Source: a bacterium | GTDB lineage: Bacteria > Acidobacteriota > Thermoanaerobaculia > Multivoradales > JAHEKO01 | Assembly: GCA_024224155.1 (NCBI GenBank) | Contig: JAAENP010000015.1 | Location: 1 to 59,304 of the forward strand | Direction of reading: 5' to 3' | Length of the DNA stretch: 59,304 bases | Shown here: positions 33,328 to 41,261 of the stretch, one piece after another | Layout of the letters: each line of letters opens with the position of its first letter | Numbering within the stretch: the first letter of the stretch is position 1 | Position numbers and translations under genes: made by a program | The notes under the pieces: generated by a model | The model's input: the letters and a program-made list of their open reading frames with translations, nothing else | Told to the model about the DNA's origin: nothing | Databases searched by the model: none

Positions 33328-34126
33328 CGGCCTCCTCCGCTTCTGTCATCCATTCTCTGAATCGCTCGCCGTGTTCCGGTTGCTCTTCGGGCTCGCGCCG
33401 TAGGAATCCCTGCACGATCGGGTGTGGACATTCTCGCACTTGTTGCGGTGTACCGGAGATCAGCACACGGCCTTGATGAAGCAAAGCCAGCCGGTCGGCA
33501 ACGGCAAAGGCGCTGTCGAGCTCGTGAGTGACGACAACGATCGTAACCCCGAAGACCTCCTTGAGCTGATTGAGCAGTCGGTCCAGCCCCGCGGCCGTTA
33601 CCGGATCCAACCCGGCGGAGGGCTCGTCGCAGAAGAGCACCTCCGGATCGAGCGCCATGGCCCGCGCGAACGCCGCGCGTTTCTTCATCCCGCCGCTCAG
33701 CTCCGAAGGATGGAGATCAACGGCGTCGTCCAGCCCGACCAGCGCGAGCTTGATCCGAATGATGATGTCGCGCGTCGAATCGGGCAGATCGGTGAATTCC
33801 GCCAGCGGCAGATCGACGTTCTCACCCACGGTCATCGAACCGAAGAGAGCGCCGCTTTGAAACGCCATCCCAATCCGCTGGCGTAGCTCTGCCACCTCCT
33901 CCGGCGCGGCCGAGCAAAGGTCCCTACCCAGAATCGAGACCGAGCCCTCGTCCGGGCGCTCCAGCCCCACCATGCAGCGCAGCAGCGTGCTCTTGCCGCT
34001 GCCGCTACCGCCGAGAATCACCAGGGTCTTGCCCACTTCGACGGTCAGGTCGACGCCGTTCAGGATCACGCGATCGCCGTACGAGTGCCGGAGACCACGG
34101 ACTTCGATTGCTGATTCGGCTGCCAA
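33320..34126 (-). CDS. mlaF: MlaF-like ABC transporter ATPase
   Basis: A 268-residue ATP-binding subunit: Walker A GGSGSGKST, Q-loop AFQSGALFGS, signature LSGGMKKR (the Mk form typical of lipid MCE transporters) and Walker B FCDEP. The start chosen is TTG at 34124-34126, two bases after the permease stop codon; the frame is open much further upstream, but that region is the permease gene. It powers MlaE-MlaD. Confidence 0.88.
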   Translation of the reverse strand: MAAESAIEVRGLRHSYGDRVILNGVDLTVEVGKTLVILGGSGSGKSTLLRCMVGLERPDEGSVSILGRDLCSAAPEEVAELRQRIGMAFQSGALFGSMTVGENVDLPLAEFTDLPDSTRDIIIRIKLALVGLDDAVDLHPSELSGGMKKRAAFARAMALDPEVLFCDEPSAGLDPVTAAGLDRLLNQLKEVFGVTIVVVTHELDSAFAVADRLALLHQGRVLISGTPQQVRECPHPIVQGFLRREPEEQPEHGERFREWMTEAEEAVD

Positions 34127-34128
34127 GA

Positions 34129-34926
34129 TCAGTGCCTCAAATAGAGCAATGCGGTTACGAAGAGATCGGCCGCGATGATCAGCACGATCGATCGGACGAC
34201 AGCAGTCGTCGTCGAACGGCCCACCTCGTCGGCTCCTCCAACGGTGCCCAACCCCTGCTCGCAACCCACGAGGCCGATGATGCCCCCGAAGGCGAAGGCC
34301 TTGAGCACACCACCCCAGAGGTCCTCGGCTACTAGCGCCTGAATGCTGTCGTTGAGAAAACCGGCCGCGCCGAAGCCGAGTCCGACAACGCCGACACCGC
34401 ACCCGGCAAGTATCCCTACCAGGTCTGCGAAGAGGGTCAAGCATGGCACCGCGATCAGCAATCCGGCGAGCCGCGGCACGACCAGAAAGCTCAAGGGGTC
34501 GACTCCTATCACGGTCAGCGCATCGATCTCCTCGGACACCTTCATCGTCCCCAGTTCGGCCGCGACTGCCGAACCGACCCGCCCCGCCACCAGAATGGCG
34601 GTCATCAGTGGACCGAGCTCCCGAGTGATGGACACCGCCACCAGGTCGGCCACCAGATGCGTGGCACCGAGCTGTCGGAGCTGATAGGCACTTTGAAGCG
34701 CGAGAATCGTACCCATCAGAGCGGCGATCAACGCCACCAGCGGTAACGTGTCGTTGCCGGCGCGGAGAAGTTGACGAACGGATTCGCGGAAGCGGAATCG
34801 CTTGCCGTGAAACGGTCCAACGAAAGCCTCGATCGTGGCGGCCGCGGCCAATCGCCAGAGCCGCCCCGCGTTCACCAGCTCGTTCAGGAAAACCGCACCG
34901 GAGCGCCGCAGCAGGCCGACTCGCAT
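34129..34926 (-). CDS. mlaE: MlaE-like ABC transporter permease
   Basis: A 265-residue permease with the N-terminal amphipathic helix and five membrane helices of the MlaE family. Diagnostic stretches are LPLVALIAALMG, SITRELGPLMTAILVAGR, AAELGTMKVSEEIDAL and the final IIAADLFVTALLY. It forms the inner-membrane channel of the lipid-transport complex. It begins 16 bases after the STAS gene. Confidence 0.92.
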   Translation of the reverse strand: MRVGLLRRSGAVFLNELVNAGRLWRLAAAATIEAFVGPFHGKRFRFRESVRQLLRAGNDTLPLVALIAALMGTILALQSAYQLRQLGATHLVADLVAVSITRELGPLMTAILVAGRVGSAVAAELGTMKVSEEIDALTVIGVDPLSFLVVPRLAGLLIAVPCLTLFADLVGILAGCGVGVVGLGFGAAGFLNDSIQALVAEDLWGGVLKAFAFGGIIGLVGCEQGLGTVGGADEVGRSTTTAVVRSIVLIIAADLFVTALLYLRH

Positions 34927-34942
34927 TTCGCGTCGCTCTCGG

Positions 34943-35302
34943 CTAGGCCACCGCCGCGGTCGCGATGTCCTCCCAGGAGGTGTAGCAGCGCGTCAGCGCC
35001 TCCTCCAGCCCGGCCAGCTCGAAGACCTTGCGTACCGACGAGCTCGGACACATCAGAAAGATCGGCGTCTCACCGCCCCGGGTCGCGATACAGCCTTCCA
35101 CCAGCACCGCCATGGCCGCGGTGTCCATCTTCTCGACCAAGGCCAGCTCGACCACGAGGTTCCTGCCGGCGCTGGCGGCGATCGCGTCGAACAGGGCCCT
35201 GCGAAGCTGCGGGGCCTCCCGGTAGCCGGCCCGACCACCCAACTTGAGCGTCGCCGTCGCCTCCCTGGCGTCCGGATCAAACTCGATCTCGAGGGTCGAC
35301 AT
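34943..35302 (-). CDS. STAS-domain protein (MlaB-like)
   Basis: A 119-residue STAS protein with the conserved DTAAMAVLVE stretch (equivalent to the anti-sigma-antagonist phospho-site region, with Thr in place of the usual Ser) and FLMCPSSSVRKVFELAGL. By position it is the MlaB-type subunit of the transporter, although in Enterobacteria mlaB comes last and here it leads the operon. The start is ATG at 35300-35302, eight bases after a TAGACT hexamer and without a ribosome site. The longer frame to 35431 lies inside the peroxiredoxin gene. Confidence 0.8.
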   Translation of the reverse strand: MSTLEIEFDPDAREATATLKLGGRAGYREAPQLRRALFDAIAASAGRNLVVELALVEKMDTAAMAVLVEGCIATRGGETPIFLMCPSSSVRKVFELAGLEEALTRCYTSWEDIATAAVA

Positions 35303-35310
35303 TCGACGCG

Positions 35311-35316
35311 AGTCTA
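35311..35316 (-). promoter_or_regulatory. Candidate -10 element of the Mla operon
   Basis: TAGACT on the minus strand, eight bases before the STAS start codon and between it and the peroxiredoxin stop codon. It gives the operon its own promoter with a near-absent leader. No good -35 box is seen. Confidence 0.4.
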
Positions 35317-35321
35317 TCCTG

Positions 35322-35981
35322 CTAGTCGGGCTGGGGCACGACCCGGATATAGGGGAGTGGCTGCTGCCAACCGTCGGGGTACTTCGCCCTGGCCTCTTCG
35401 TCTGAGACCGCGGGGAGAATGATGACGTCATCGCCCTGCTCCCAGTTCGCGGGAGTGGCCACCTGCTCGGTCGCCGTCAGCTGACAGGAATCGAGCAGGC
35501 GCAGAATCTCGGAGAAATTGCGGCCCGTACTCATCGGATAGGTGAGTGTGGCCTTGATCTTCTTGTCGGGTCCGATGACGAAGACCGATCGGGCGGTGGC
35601 GTTGTCCATCGGCGTTCGGCCTTCGCAGGTCTCACCGGCATCGGCGGGCAACATGTCGTAGAGCCTGACCACCTTGAGCTCGGGATCGCCGATCAAGGGG
35701 TAGTTGAGGGCATGGCCCTGCGACGTTTCGATGTCCTTGGACCACTCCATATGATCGCTGACGCCGTCGACGCTGATGCCCAGGACCTTGCAGTTGCGTC
35801 TTTCAAACTCGGGCTTCAGGCTGGCCACAGAACCCAGCTCGGTAGTACACACCGGCGTGAAGTCCTTCGGGTGTGAAAACAGAATCGCCCAGCCATCTCC
35901 GATCCAGGAGTGGAACTCGATCGTCCCTTCCGTGGTCTCCGCCGTGAAATCCGGTGCGATGTCGTTGATCCTGAGTGTCAT
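35322..35981 (-). CDS. 1-Cys peroxiredoxin (Prx6 type)
   Basis: A 219-residue peroxidase: HPKDFTPVCTTEL holds the peroxidatic Cys (C45), and the longer C-terminal domain with YPMSTGRNFSEILRLLDS and the ending DGWQQPLPYIRVVPQPD is characteristic of the Prx6 group. It reduces hydrogen peroxide and organic peroxides. Start has an AAGGAGG ribosome site. It precedes the Mla operon, 19 bases from the STAS gene. Confidence 0.93.
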   Translation of the reverse strand: MTLRINDIAPDFTAETTEGTIEFHSWIGDGWAILFSHPKDFTPVCTTELGSVASLKPEFERRNCKVLGISVDGVSDHMEWSKDIETSQGHALNYPLIGDPELKVVRLYDMLPADAGETCEGRTPMDNATARSVFVIGPDKKIKATLTYPMSTGRNFSEILRLLDSCQLTATEQVATPANWEQGDDVIILPAVSDEEARAKYPDGWQQPLPYIRVVPQPD

Positions 35982-36022
35982 GTTGGCCTCCTTTCAATTT
36001 GCCTTACGGCGCGCATTGTACT

Positions 36023-36589
36023 TCAAGCGTTCCGCCTCTTGCTCCACTCCCGCTCGAGGAGACCATAGAACAGCGAATCCGCGACCTCGGAGCCGACCAG
36101 CCAGCGTTCCCGCAAGTAGCCTTCGCGCACGAAGCCGAGACGCTCGAGGAGTGCAATCGACGCCTCGTTGGCCGGATCGACGTCGGCTTCCAGGCGCCGG
36201 AGCCGCAGATCCCCGAAGGAGAAGTCGATGAGCGCGGCCAGCCCCTCGGTCATGAATCCCTGTCCCCAGTGCTCGCGAGCGAGCACAAAGCCGACTTCGG
36301 CGCGGCGGTTCGACGCATCCAGCTGCCACAGGGTACAAGTACCGATGACCGAGCGGTCGCCGCGCCGGCACAGGCCCCACTGAAACAGGGTCTTGCTCTC
36401 GAATCCCTGCCGCACGTCCCCGAGATACGCCAACGCTTCTGACTCGCTGGTGAAGGGCGGATGGCTCCAGTACCTCATGACCTCGGGATCCGAGAAGATC
36501 CGGAACAAGAGCGGCACGTCCCGCTCGGTCAATGGGCGCAGCACCACTCGCGATCCGAGAACCATGGGAAGCGTTTTGTCGTTGATCAT
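36023..36589 (-). CDS. GNAT-family N-acetyltransferase (RimJ/RimL type)
   Basis: A 188-residue acetyltransferase: VLRPLTERD, VGFVLAREHWGQGFMTEGLAALIDF (acetyl-CoA loop) and ASIALLERLGFVREGYLRE. These residues are typical of RimJ/RimL-like enzymes. The ATG at 36587-36589 has no clear ribosome site, and a second ATG eight codons on is also possible. It is divergent from the aminotransferase remnant. Substrate unknown. Confidence 0.8.
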   Translation of the reverse strand: MINDKTLPMVLGSRVVLRPLTERDVPLLFRIFSDPEVMRYWSHPPFTSESEALAYLGDVRQGFESKTLFQWGLCRRGDRSVIGTCTLWQLDASNRRAEVGFVLAREHWGQGFMTEGLAALIDFSFGDLRLRRLEADVDPANEASIALLERLGFVREGYLRERWLVGSEVADSLFYGLLEREWSKRRNA

Positions 36590-36670
36590 GGCAAGCACCA
36601 GCCAGAATACACCGCGACCGAGGCTTCGCGGCCGCAAGCGGGGCAGGCGCGAAAGCGTTACGCTCCGGGC

Positions 36671-37875
36671 GTGAAATCATCGCCCGAGGTGACTTTCGGC
36701 AAGGCGATCCGACACCAGTGGCCGCTGGATCCCGAGATCGTCTACCTGAACCACGGCACAGTCGGCGTGACCCCGACGGTCGTCCTCGACACCCAGGATG
36801 CTATTCGGCGCGAGATCGAGGCCAACCCTTCGGCGCAGCTGCTCCGCGAGATCTCGGGCATGATCGGTGGTGGCGGTAGTGGCGGCGGTGGCGGCAGATT
36901 GCGCCGGGCCGCGGATCGCGTCGCCAGATTCGTCGGCGCCCGGGACGACGCTCTGGCCTTCGTCGGCAACGCGACCGAGGGAGTCAATGCGGTCCTTTGG
37001 TCTCTCGATCTGGGACCGGGCGACGCGATCCTGACCACCGAAAAGACCTATGGCGGTGTGCGCCAGGCGGTCCGCTACGCCTGCCGGCAGACCGGCGCCG
37101 ACATGGTTGCGGCTAGCCTTCCCTGCCCGCTGAGCCGCGAGTCCGCCGTGCGCGCGATCGACGAAGCCATCACCGAGACCACACGGCTGGCCGTTCTCGA
37201 TCACATCATCTCCGAAACCGGAGCTCTGCTCCCGATCGCCGAGCTCATCGAGCTCTGCCATGCTCGTGGCGTCCTGGTTCTCGTCGACGGCGCACACGCG
37301 CCGGCACAGGTGCCGCTGAATATCCCTTTGCTAGGAGCGGACTACTACGCCGCCAACCTCCACAAGTGGGCTTTCGCTCCACGGAGCTGCGGAATTCTCT
37401 GGGCCTCTGAAACGACTCGGCCCAGCCTGCACCCACCTGTCATCTCCTGGAATCTCGACCAGGGCTTGCCGCCGAGTTCGATTGGACAGGCACCCGCGAT
37501 CCTTCTCCCTGGCTGGCCGCACCCGCCGGGATCGACTTTCTCGAGCGGCTCGGCGCCGACGCCATGCGGGCCCACAACCACGAGCTGGTCTGGTCGGCGG
37601 CCGAGCTCCTGATGGAGCGCTGGGGCGGGGCCACCGCAGCCGGTGAGGAGATGACCGCTTTCATGACCTCGGTTCAGCTTCCGGCCTCCCTCGAGGCCAG
37701 CGAGGGCGCCGCAGACCGGCTCCGCGACACGCTCTTGTTCGACTACCGGATCGAAGTCCCGATCTTCACCTGGCACGACCGGCTCTGGGCGCGACTCAGC
37801 GCTCAGGTCTATAACGAGCTCGAAGACTTCGAGCGCCTCGCGGAGGCCGTCGAGATCGAGGCGGCAACCGGCTAG
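36671..37875 (+). pseudogene. Frameshifted class V aminotransferase (isopenicillin-N-epimerase-like)
   Basis: A PLP class V enzyme broken by one frameshift. The first part (GTG start at 36671) has YLNHGTVGVTP, the PLP Lys in YAANLHKWAF and ISWNLDQGL. Near 37466-37474 the frame must step to continue as EFDWTGTRDPSPWLAAPAGI and on to 37875, which is the expected family sequence. A lost base in CCG(G)CC would explain it. Read without the shift, the product ends early at 37612. It also has a Gly-Ser run (GGGGSGGGGG) at 36866-36895 within the large domain. Sequencing error cannot be excluded. Confidence 0.85.
36866..36895 (+). repeat. GGT/GGC simple repeat in the class V aminotransferase
   Basis: Ten codons for Gly, Gly, Gly, Gly, Ser and five Gly, a microsatellite-like expansion in a part of the protein where relatives have an ordinary helix. 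Confidence 0.8.
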
Positions 37876-37891
37876 TGTTCCGCACGGAGTA

Positions 37892-38623
37892 CTAGTCCGG
37901 CGGGTTCTCCTCCCAGGATCCATAGAGCGGATTGGGAAGAACGAAATAGACATCGCCGAAACCCGAGAAATCCTCGGGCGAGGCGAATCGAAGCTCCTGA
38001 TCGAGACCCGGGAAATCGTGGATGTTGTCGCCCACCCACATCAGAATCTCCAACGGCGGCAGATCCGCGTCGGTGGTTCCCTGCTGCACGCTGCGCCAGC
38101 GGGGCCGTTTGTCGCCGACATCGGCCCGACAGAGGATCACGTCGTAGGCCATTTCGAGGTCTCGCAAATTGTCAGCCGTTGCTTCGCAGTGATGCTGTCT
38201 CCGATTGGTCACGACTGCTACCCGGCCGCCAAGACTGTGGACACGCTCCAGGAAACGCTTCGCGCCGGGAAGCGCTGGCGCTTCCCGGCGCTTGACCCAC
38301 TCGTCCCACACCTCCTCGAAGGACTCTTGCGAGCCAAGAGCCCGCTCCTTGCTCTGCAGTGAATTGCTGATCAGCGTCTCGTCGGCATCCACGGCCACCG
38401 CCCAGGTTCCTCGCTCCCTGCCCGTGGCTCGGGCTTCGATGACCTCACCGGCCAACCGAAACGTCTGCTCATAGACCGCTCGGTACTCCGCCGAATTTCG
38501 CACCCAGTGAATCTCGAGCGGCAGCTTCGGCGCTTCGGGTGCCGGGCTAGGGACACGAGCCGTCGATGCGCACCCGGCCGTCAAACTTGCGCACAGTAGA
38601 ACCCATCCATGCCGTTTATACAT
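37892..38623 (-). CDS. HAD-family acid phosphatase / 5'-nucleotidase lipoprotein
   Basis: A 243-residue lipoprotein (lipobox LTAGC) of the class B/C acid phosphatase superfamily, similar to the lipoprotein e(P4) 5'-nucleotidases. The catalytic AVDADETLISN holds the two Asp residues, VVTNR is HAD motif II, and the acidic VGDNIHDF is motif III/IV. It would dephosphorylate nucleotides or similar esters in the periplasm. The start is ATG at 38621-38623 with GGAGG six bases before; a longer frame to 38665 has no support. Confidence 0.88.
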   Translation of the reverse strand: MYKRHGWVLLCASLTAGCASTARVPSPAPEAPKLPLEIHWVRNSAEYRAVYEQTFRLAGEVIEARATGRERGTWAVAVDADETLISNSLQSKERALGSQESFEEVWDEWVKRREAPALPGAKRFLERVHSLGGRVAVVTNRRQHHCEATADNLRDLEMAYDVILCRADVGDKRPRWRSVQQGTTDADLPPLEILMWVGDNIHDFPGLDQELRFASPEDFSGFGDVYFVLPNPLYGSWEENPPD

Positions 38624-38700
38624 ATCGACCTCCAGGCAAACCGTCATTCTAGGCGCAGGGGCCATGGTCTGTCGCCAACTCTGGCCGGGGACGCGGTCCT

Positions 38701-39330
38701 TCAGGTCTTGGTGAAGTAAGCATCCAGCAGCTGCGCCAGCTCCTCAGTCAGTTGCTCATCGGTGAGCGGATACGCCTCGGCGGGCAGCATTCTCTGCTCG
38801 ACCACCATCTCCATGACGGTAGCCAGGGCGGTAAGAACTCCCAAGCGCGCCGTGGCGTGGGGCTGCGGAGTGGAAAAGTCCCTTTCTCGAATAAGCAGCA
38901 GCTCGCAAAGATAATCGACCGTGGCGCCATGAAGCTCGCGCATCGAAGCCCGGCCGACCTCATCCACATGAGCACACGCCGCCAGTGCGCGAACCAGAGG
39001 CCGGCGGCGGCGGTAAAAAGAGACGAGCCCGGCCACGAATTGCCGGATGGTCATCTGCAGAGACGCCGGGGGGACGTCCAGCTCATCGATCACCACCCGT
39101 GCCTCCGCGGCGAACCTCTCGACCAGCGCTCCCACCAGCTCCTTCTTGCCCGCAAACCGGCTGTAGAACGCCCCGCTCGTAAGCCCGGCTCTCCGGCAGA
39201 TCGAGGCAACGGACGCCTTCTCGAATCCCACCTCCGAGATCACCTCTTCAGAGGCTGCCAGAAGACGATCGAGCGACCTGCGGCTTCTCAACTGGCGGGG
39301 CTTCAACGAGGTCGGGTCCGCAACGGTCAT
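38701..39330 (-). CDS. TetR-family transcriptional regulator
   Basis: A 209-residue repressor with the N-terminal helix-turn-helix (VASICRRAGLTSGAFYSRFAGKKEL, about 42-66) and a C-terminal helical ligand domain. The start at 39328-39330 sits directly on a predicted +1, so the mRNA appears leaderless. A near-perfect 26-base palindrome immediately upstream is the probable operator, so it should repress itself. The ligand is unknown. The phosphatase gene follows 77 bases downstream on the same strand. Confidence 0.9.
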   Translation of the reverse strand: MTVADPTSLKPRQLRSRRSLDRLLAASEEVISEVGFEKASVASICRRAGLTSGAFYSRFAGKKELVGALVERFAAEARVVIDELDVPPASLQMTIRQFVAGLVSFYRRRRPLVRALAACAHVDEVGRASMRELHGATVDYLCELLLIRERDFSTPQPHATARLGVLTALATVMEMVVEQRMLPAEAYPLTDEQLTEELAQLLDAYFTKT

Positions 39331-39333
39331 TCA

Positions 39334-39365
39334 TGAATAATAGTGCCCACTATCATTCAGATCAA
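39334..39365 (-). promoter_or_regulatory. TetR promoter and operator
   Basis: A 26-base palindrome at 39334-39359: arms TGAATAATAGTG and CACTATCATTCA around CC, matching at 11 of 12 positions. On the minus strand it holds a promoter, -35 TTGATC (39360-39365), a 17-base spacer and -10 TATTAT (39337-39342). The -10 ends six bases before the start codon. The operator covers the whole spacer and -10, so binding would block RNA polymerase. Confidence 0.75.
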
Positions 39366-39412
39366 GGCCAAGGCTACCCCACTCCGGCCAGCCAAGCCAG
39401 CACGAGCGCAGC

Positions 39413-39694
39413 TCAACCGGGGCCTGGTGCCCGCTCGGCCTGACCCGCATCCACTCCCACCGCTCCCACCCACTCATCGACGACCTGCCTGACCAATTCG
39501 CGATCCACCCCTGTTGAAAGCGCTTGGTCCGAGAAATCACTAATCTCGTCCGGCTGGGCTCCCGCCAGCCGCAGCTCATGGCGCACGGCGGCCACCATGA
39601 CCCACGGATTGTCGCTGTGAAGAGAGATCCGCACGCCGGGGTAACGAGGCCGGCGCGGGTCGCTCCGCTCAGCTCTTCGCTTCTTCTCCGCCAT
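39413..39694 (-). CDS. Hypothetical protein in the RHH operon
   Basis: A 93-residue protein with a basic N-terminus and then RISLHSDNPWVMVAAVRHELRLAG, helices predicted in the second half and an acidic VDEWVGAVGV ending. It resembles short, uncharacterised proteins with a pattern R-I/L-S-L...NP...AAVR found in many bacteria. The ATG at 39692-39694 overlaps the upstream RHH gene by 26 bases, showing translational coupling. A related role in DNA binding or partnership with the RHH protein is possible but unproven. Confidence 0.6.
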   Translation of the reverse strand: MAEKKRRAERSDPRRPRYPGVRISLHSDNPWVMVAAVRHELRLAGAQPDEISDFSDQALSTGVDRELVRQVVDEWVGAVGVDAGQAERAPGPG

Positions 39695-40133
39695 CTTCCC
39701 CGAACACCTCACGAGCCTGCTGGCGCAAGCGCTCGCGGGCCGCCTCCACTTCGGTCAGTGCGTCCTTTAATCTACCGAGCTCGTCGGCGCGCAGGTTCAG
39801 ACCCTCTCGGATGAACAGCGCCGCCGCCTCGGATCGGCTCTTTACGGCGCCGGTCTGGACCCAGGCATCGAGAGCTGCGGAAGTCTCCGAGTCCACCCGC
39901 ACCATCACGACCTGGTCCCGGGGCGCTTTGCCCATTTCCTCCACCGAGTCCCGGAGACCCGGCGTTACGCAAACGACCTTGAACTTGCTGTCCCCTTTGG
40001 GCCAGCTTTGCACTGAGGCGTCGCTCCCGAGATCGACCTCGATACCGACTTTCTCGAGCTCGTCTTCGACCATTCCGAGAATGCCGCCGAAGTCGAATCC
40101 GGATTTTTCCTTCTTTTGCTTCTTCGAGGGCAT
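39669..40133 (-). CDS. Ribbon-helix-helix-like regulatory protein
   Basis: A 154-residue protein. Residues 1-65 are basic then acidic with a Gly-rich helix; residues about 72-115 fit a ribbon-helix-helix domain (VVMVRVDSETSAALDAWVQ, then RSEAAALFIREGL), followed by a C-terminal coiled-coil-like helix to about 145. RHH proteins are usually dimeric repressors. Start is the ATG at 40131-40133, or a GTG three bases earlier; a GGAGG ribosome site suits either. A consensus promoter precedes it. Confidence 0.7.
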   Translation of the reverse strand: MPSKKQKKEKSGFDFGGILGMVEDELEKVGIEVDLGSDASVQSWPKGDSKFKVVCVTPGLRDSVEEMGKAPRDQVVMVRVDSETSAALDAWVQTGAVKSRSEAAALFIREGLNLRADELGRLKDALTEVEAARERLRQQAREVFGEDGGEEAKS

Positions 40134-40164
40134 CACAATTACCTCCGTCTACATTACGTATTAC

Positions 40165-40193
40165 ATGATACGGAGTTTCACCCGCCCTGTCAA
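40165..40193 (-). promoter_or_regulatory. Consensus promoter of the RHH operon
   Basis: On the minus strand TTGACA (40188-40193), a 17-base spacer and TATCAT (40165-40170). This is the best sigma-70-like promoter in the window. A TACGTA palindrome lies just after the -10 box, where an RHH repressor could bind. Confidence 0.75.
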
Positions 40194-40281
40194 CCGCCAA
40201 GCCCCCCGGCCGAGCTTCCAGTCCGCGCGCCCTACCTAACTACGCGCCGGGCAGCCTCGCTATTCGATTCGAGATCCGGAG

Positions 40282-41133
40282 TCAGGCCAAAGCGGATTCC
40301 TGGCGGGCCTCAGTCGAGAAACTCAGAGGGCGCGTTTCGACCAAGAGACCGGGGTGCACCAAGAGGATCTGGCCATTTTCGACCGCGCTCCAACCGTCCA
40401 GGTCGGACAGCGGCTCCGAGGCGACCACGACCGAATCTCCAGCCGACTCCTCGGTTAGCGATCTCCAGTACAGGGTCGGACAGGAGTCTGCGGCGAGAGC
40501 AAAGCGACTGGCCACCAGTGCCTTACCCGTCGTGACGCAGAAATTGAGCTCCAGTGGACGAGAGTCCTTCGCCTCGAGATGCCAGGCGACGATCTGGCTC
40601 AAGGTTTCCTCCAGGGCCCGGGCGAGTTGATCCGTCGTCGGATCGCAATCCTGCGCCCACTCGAGATGGGTCAGGAACAAGGTAAAAGCCTGCTCGGTGT
40701 CGGTGTTGCCACGCACTTGCGCCAGGAGGGCGTCATCGGCGAGAAGGCTGACCTGGCGCGTGAGCCGGGCTCGGCCCGGAATGTCGCCGTTGTGCATCCA
40801 CAGCAGCCGCCCGCGCCGGAACGGATGACAATTCTCCCGATTGACCGGATCGTAGGACTTGGCCGATCGGACGTGAGCCACAATACAAGGCGAACGGACC
40901 TTGCCGGCGATCTCTCCAAGATTGTAGTTGTTCCACACCGGGCTCGTGTCCTTGAACACCGCGGGCTCGGAGCTGATCTCCGGCGAGTACCAGCCGACAC
41001 CGAACCCGTCGGCGTTGATTCGTGTCCGGCTCAGCGACGCGTCGGTCGCCTGATGCACCAAGCTGTTGGCCGGCTTGTAGATCAGCTCGCTCAGCGGAAG
41101 CGGTGGCCCCAGGTAGGCGGCGTAGCGACACAT
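40282..41133 (-). CDS. Class II glutamine amidotransferase (EgtC/YafJ-like)
   Basis: A 283-residue Ntn-hydrolase: the start codon is followed directly by the nucleophile Cys2 (MCRYAAYLG), then RINADGFGVGWY, AHVRSA, MHNGDI and the NTDTEQAF stretch. These are the glutaminase residues of the YafJ/EgtC group. Without ergothioneine genes nearby, the substrate (gamma-glutamyl amide or related) is uncertain. The ATG at 41131-41133 has AAGGAGG five bases upstream; a longer frame to 41208 is discounted. Confidence 0.88.
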   Translation of the reverse strand: MCRYAAYLGPPLPLSELIYKPANSLVHQATDASLSRTRINADGFGVGWYSPEISSEPAVFKDTSPVWNNYNLGEIAGKVRSPCIVAHVRSAKSYDPVNRENCHPFRRGRLLWMHNGDIPGRARLTRQVSLLADDALLAQVRGNTDTEQAFTLFLTHLEWAQDCDPTTDQLARALEETLSQIVAWHLEAKDSRPLELNFCVTTGKALVASRFALAADSCPTLYWRSLTEESAGDSVVVASEPLSDLDGWSAVENGQILLVHPGLLVETRPLSFSTEARQESALA

Positions 41134-41152
41134 GACGACCTCCTTGCAACGA

Positions 41153-41158
41153 AGTCTA
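41153..41158 (-). promoter_or_regulatory. Candidate -10 element of the amidotransferase gene
   Basis: TAGACT on the minus strand, 19 bases before the ATG with the ribosome site between. The divergent kinase-like gene has the same hexamer at 41219-41224 on the plus strand. Confidence 0.4.
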
Positions 41159-41261
41159 GCTTCTTGTGCGCCTTGACGACCCGCCTCTTTGGGCGGTGCT
41201 GTGGCCAAGAGTTGCCGCTAGACTGACCGAGGGTCGAGGAGGAACTCCACGAGCGCAGAGC

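Noticed and set aside
39413-40133. Classification of the RHH pair as a toxin-antitoxin module
   Set aside because: The small protein has no recognisable toxin motif and the RHH protein is larger than typical antitoxins; only a possibility is kept.
40151-40163. Similarity of TTACGTATT near the RHH promoter to the arm of the 77-bp palindrome
   Set aside because: Only nine bases match, without the GGGGACA end or an inverted partner; it is probably chance around a TACGTA palindrome.
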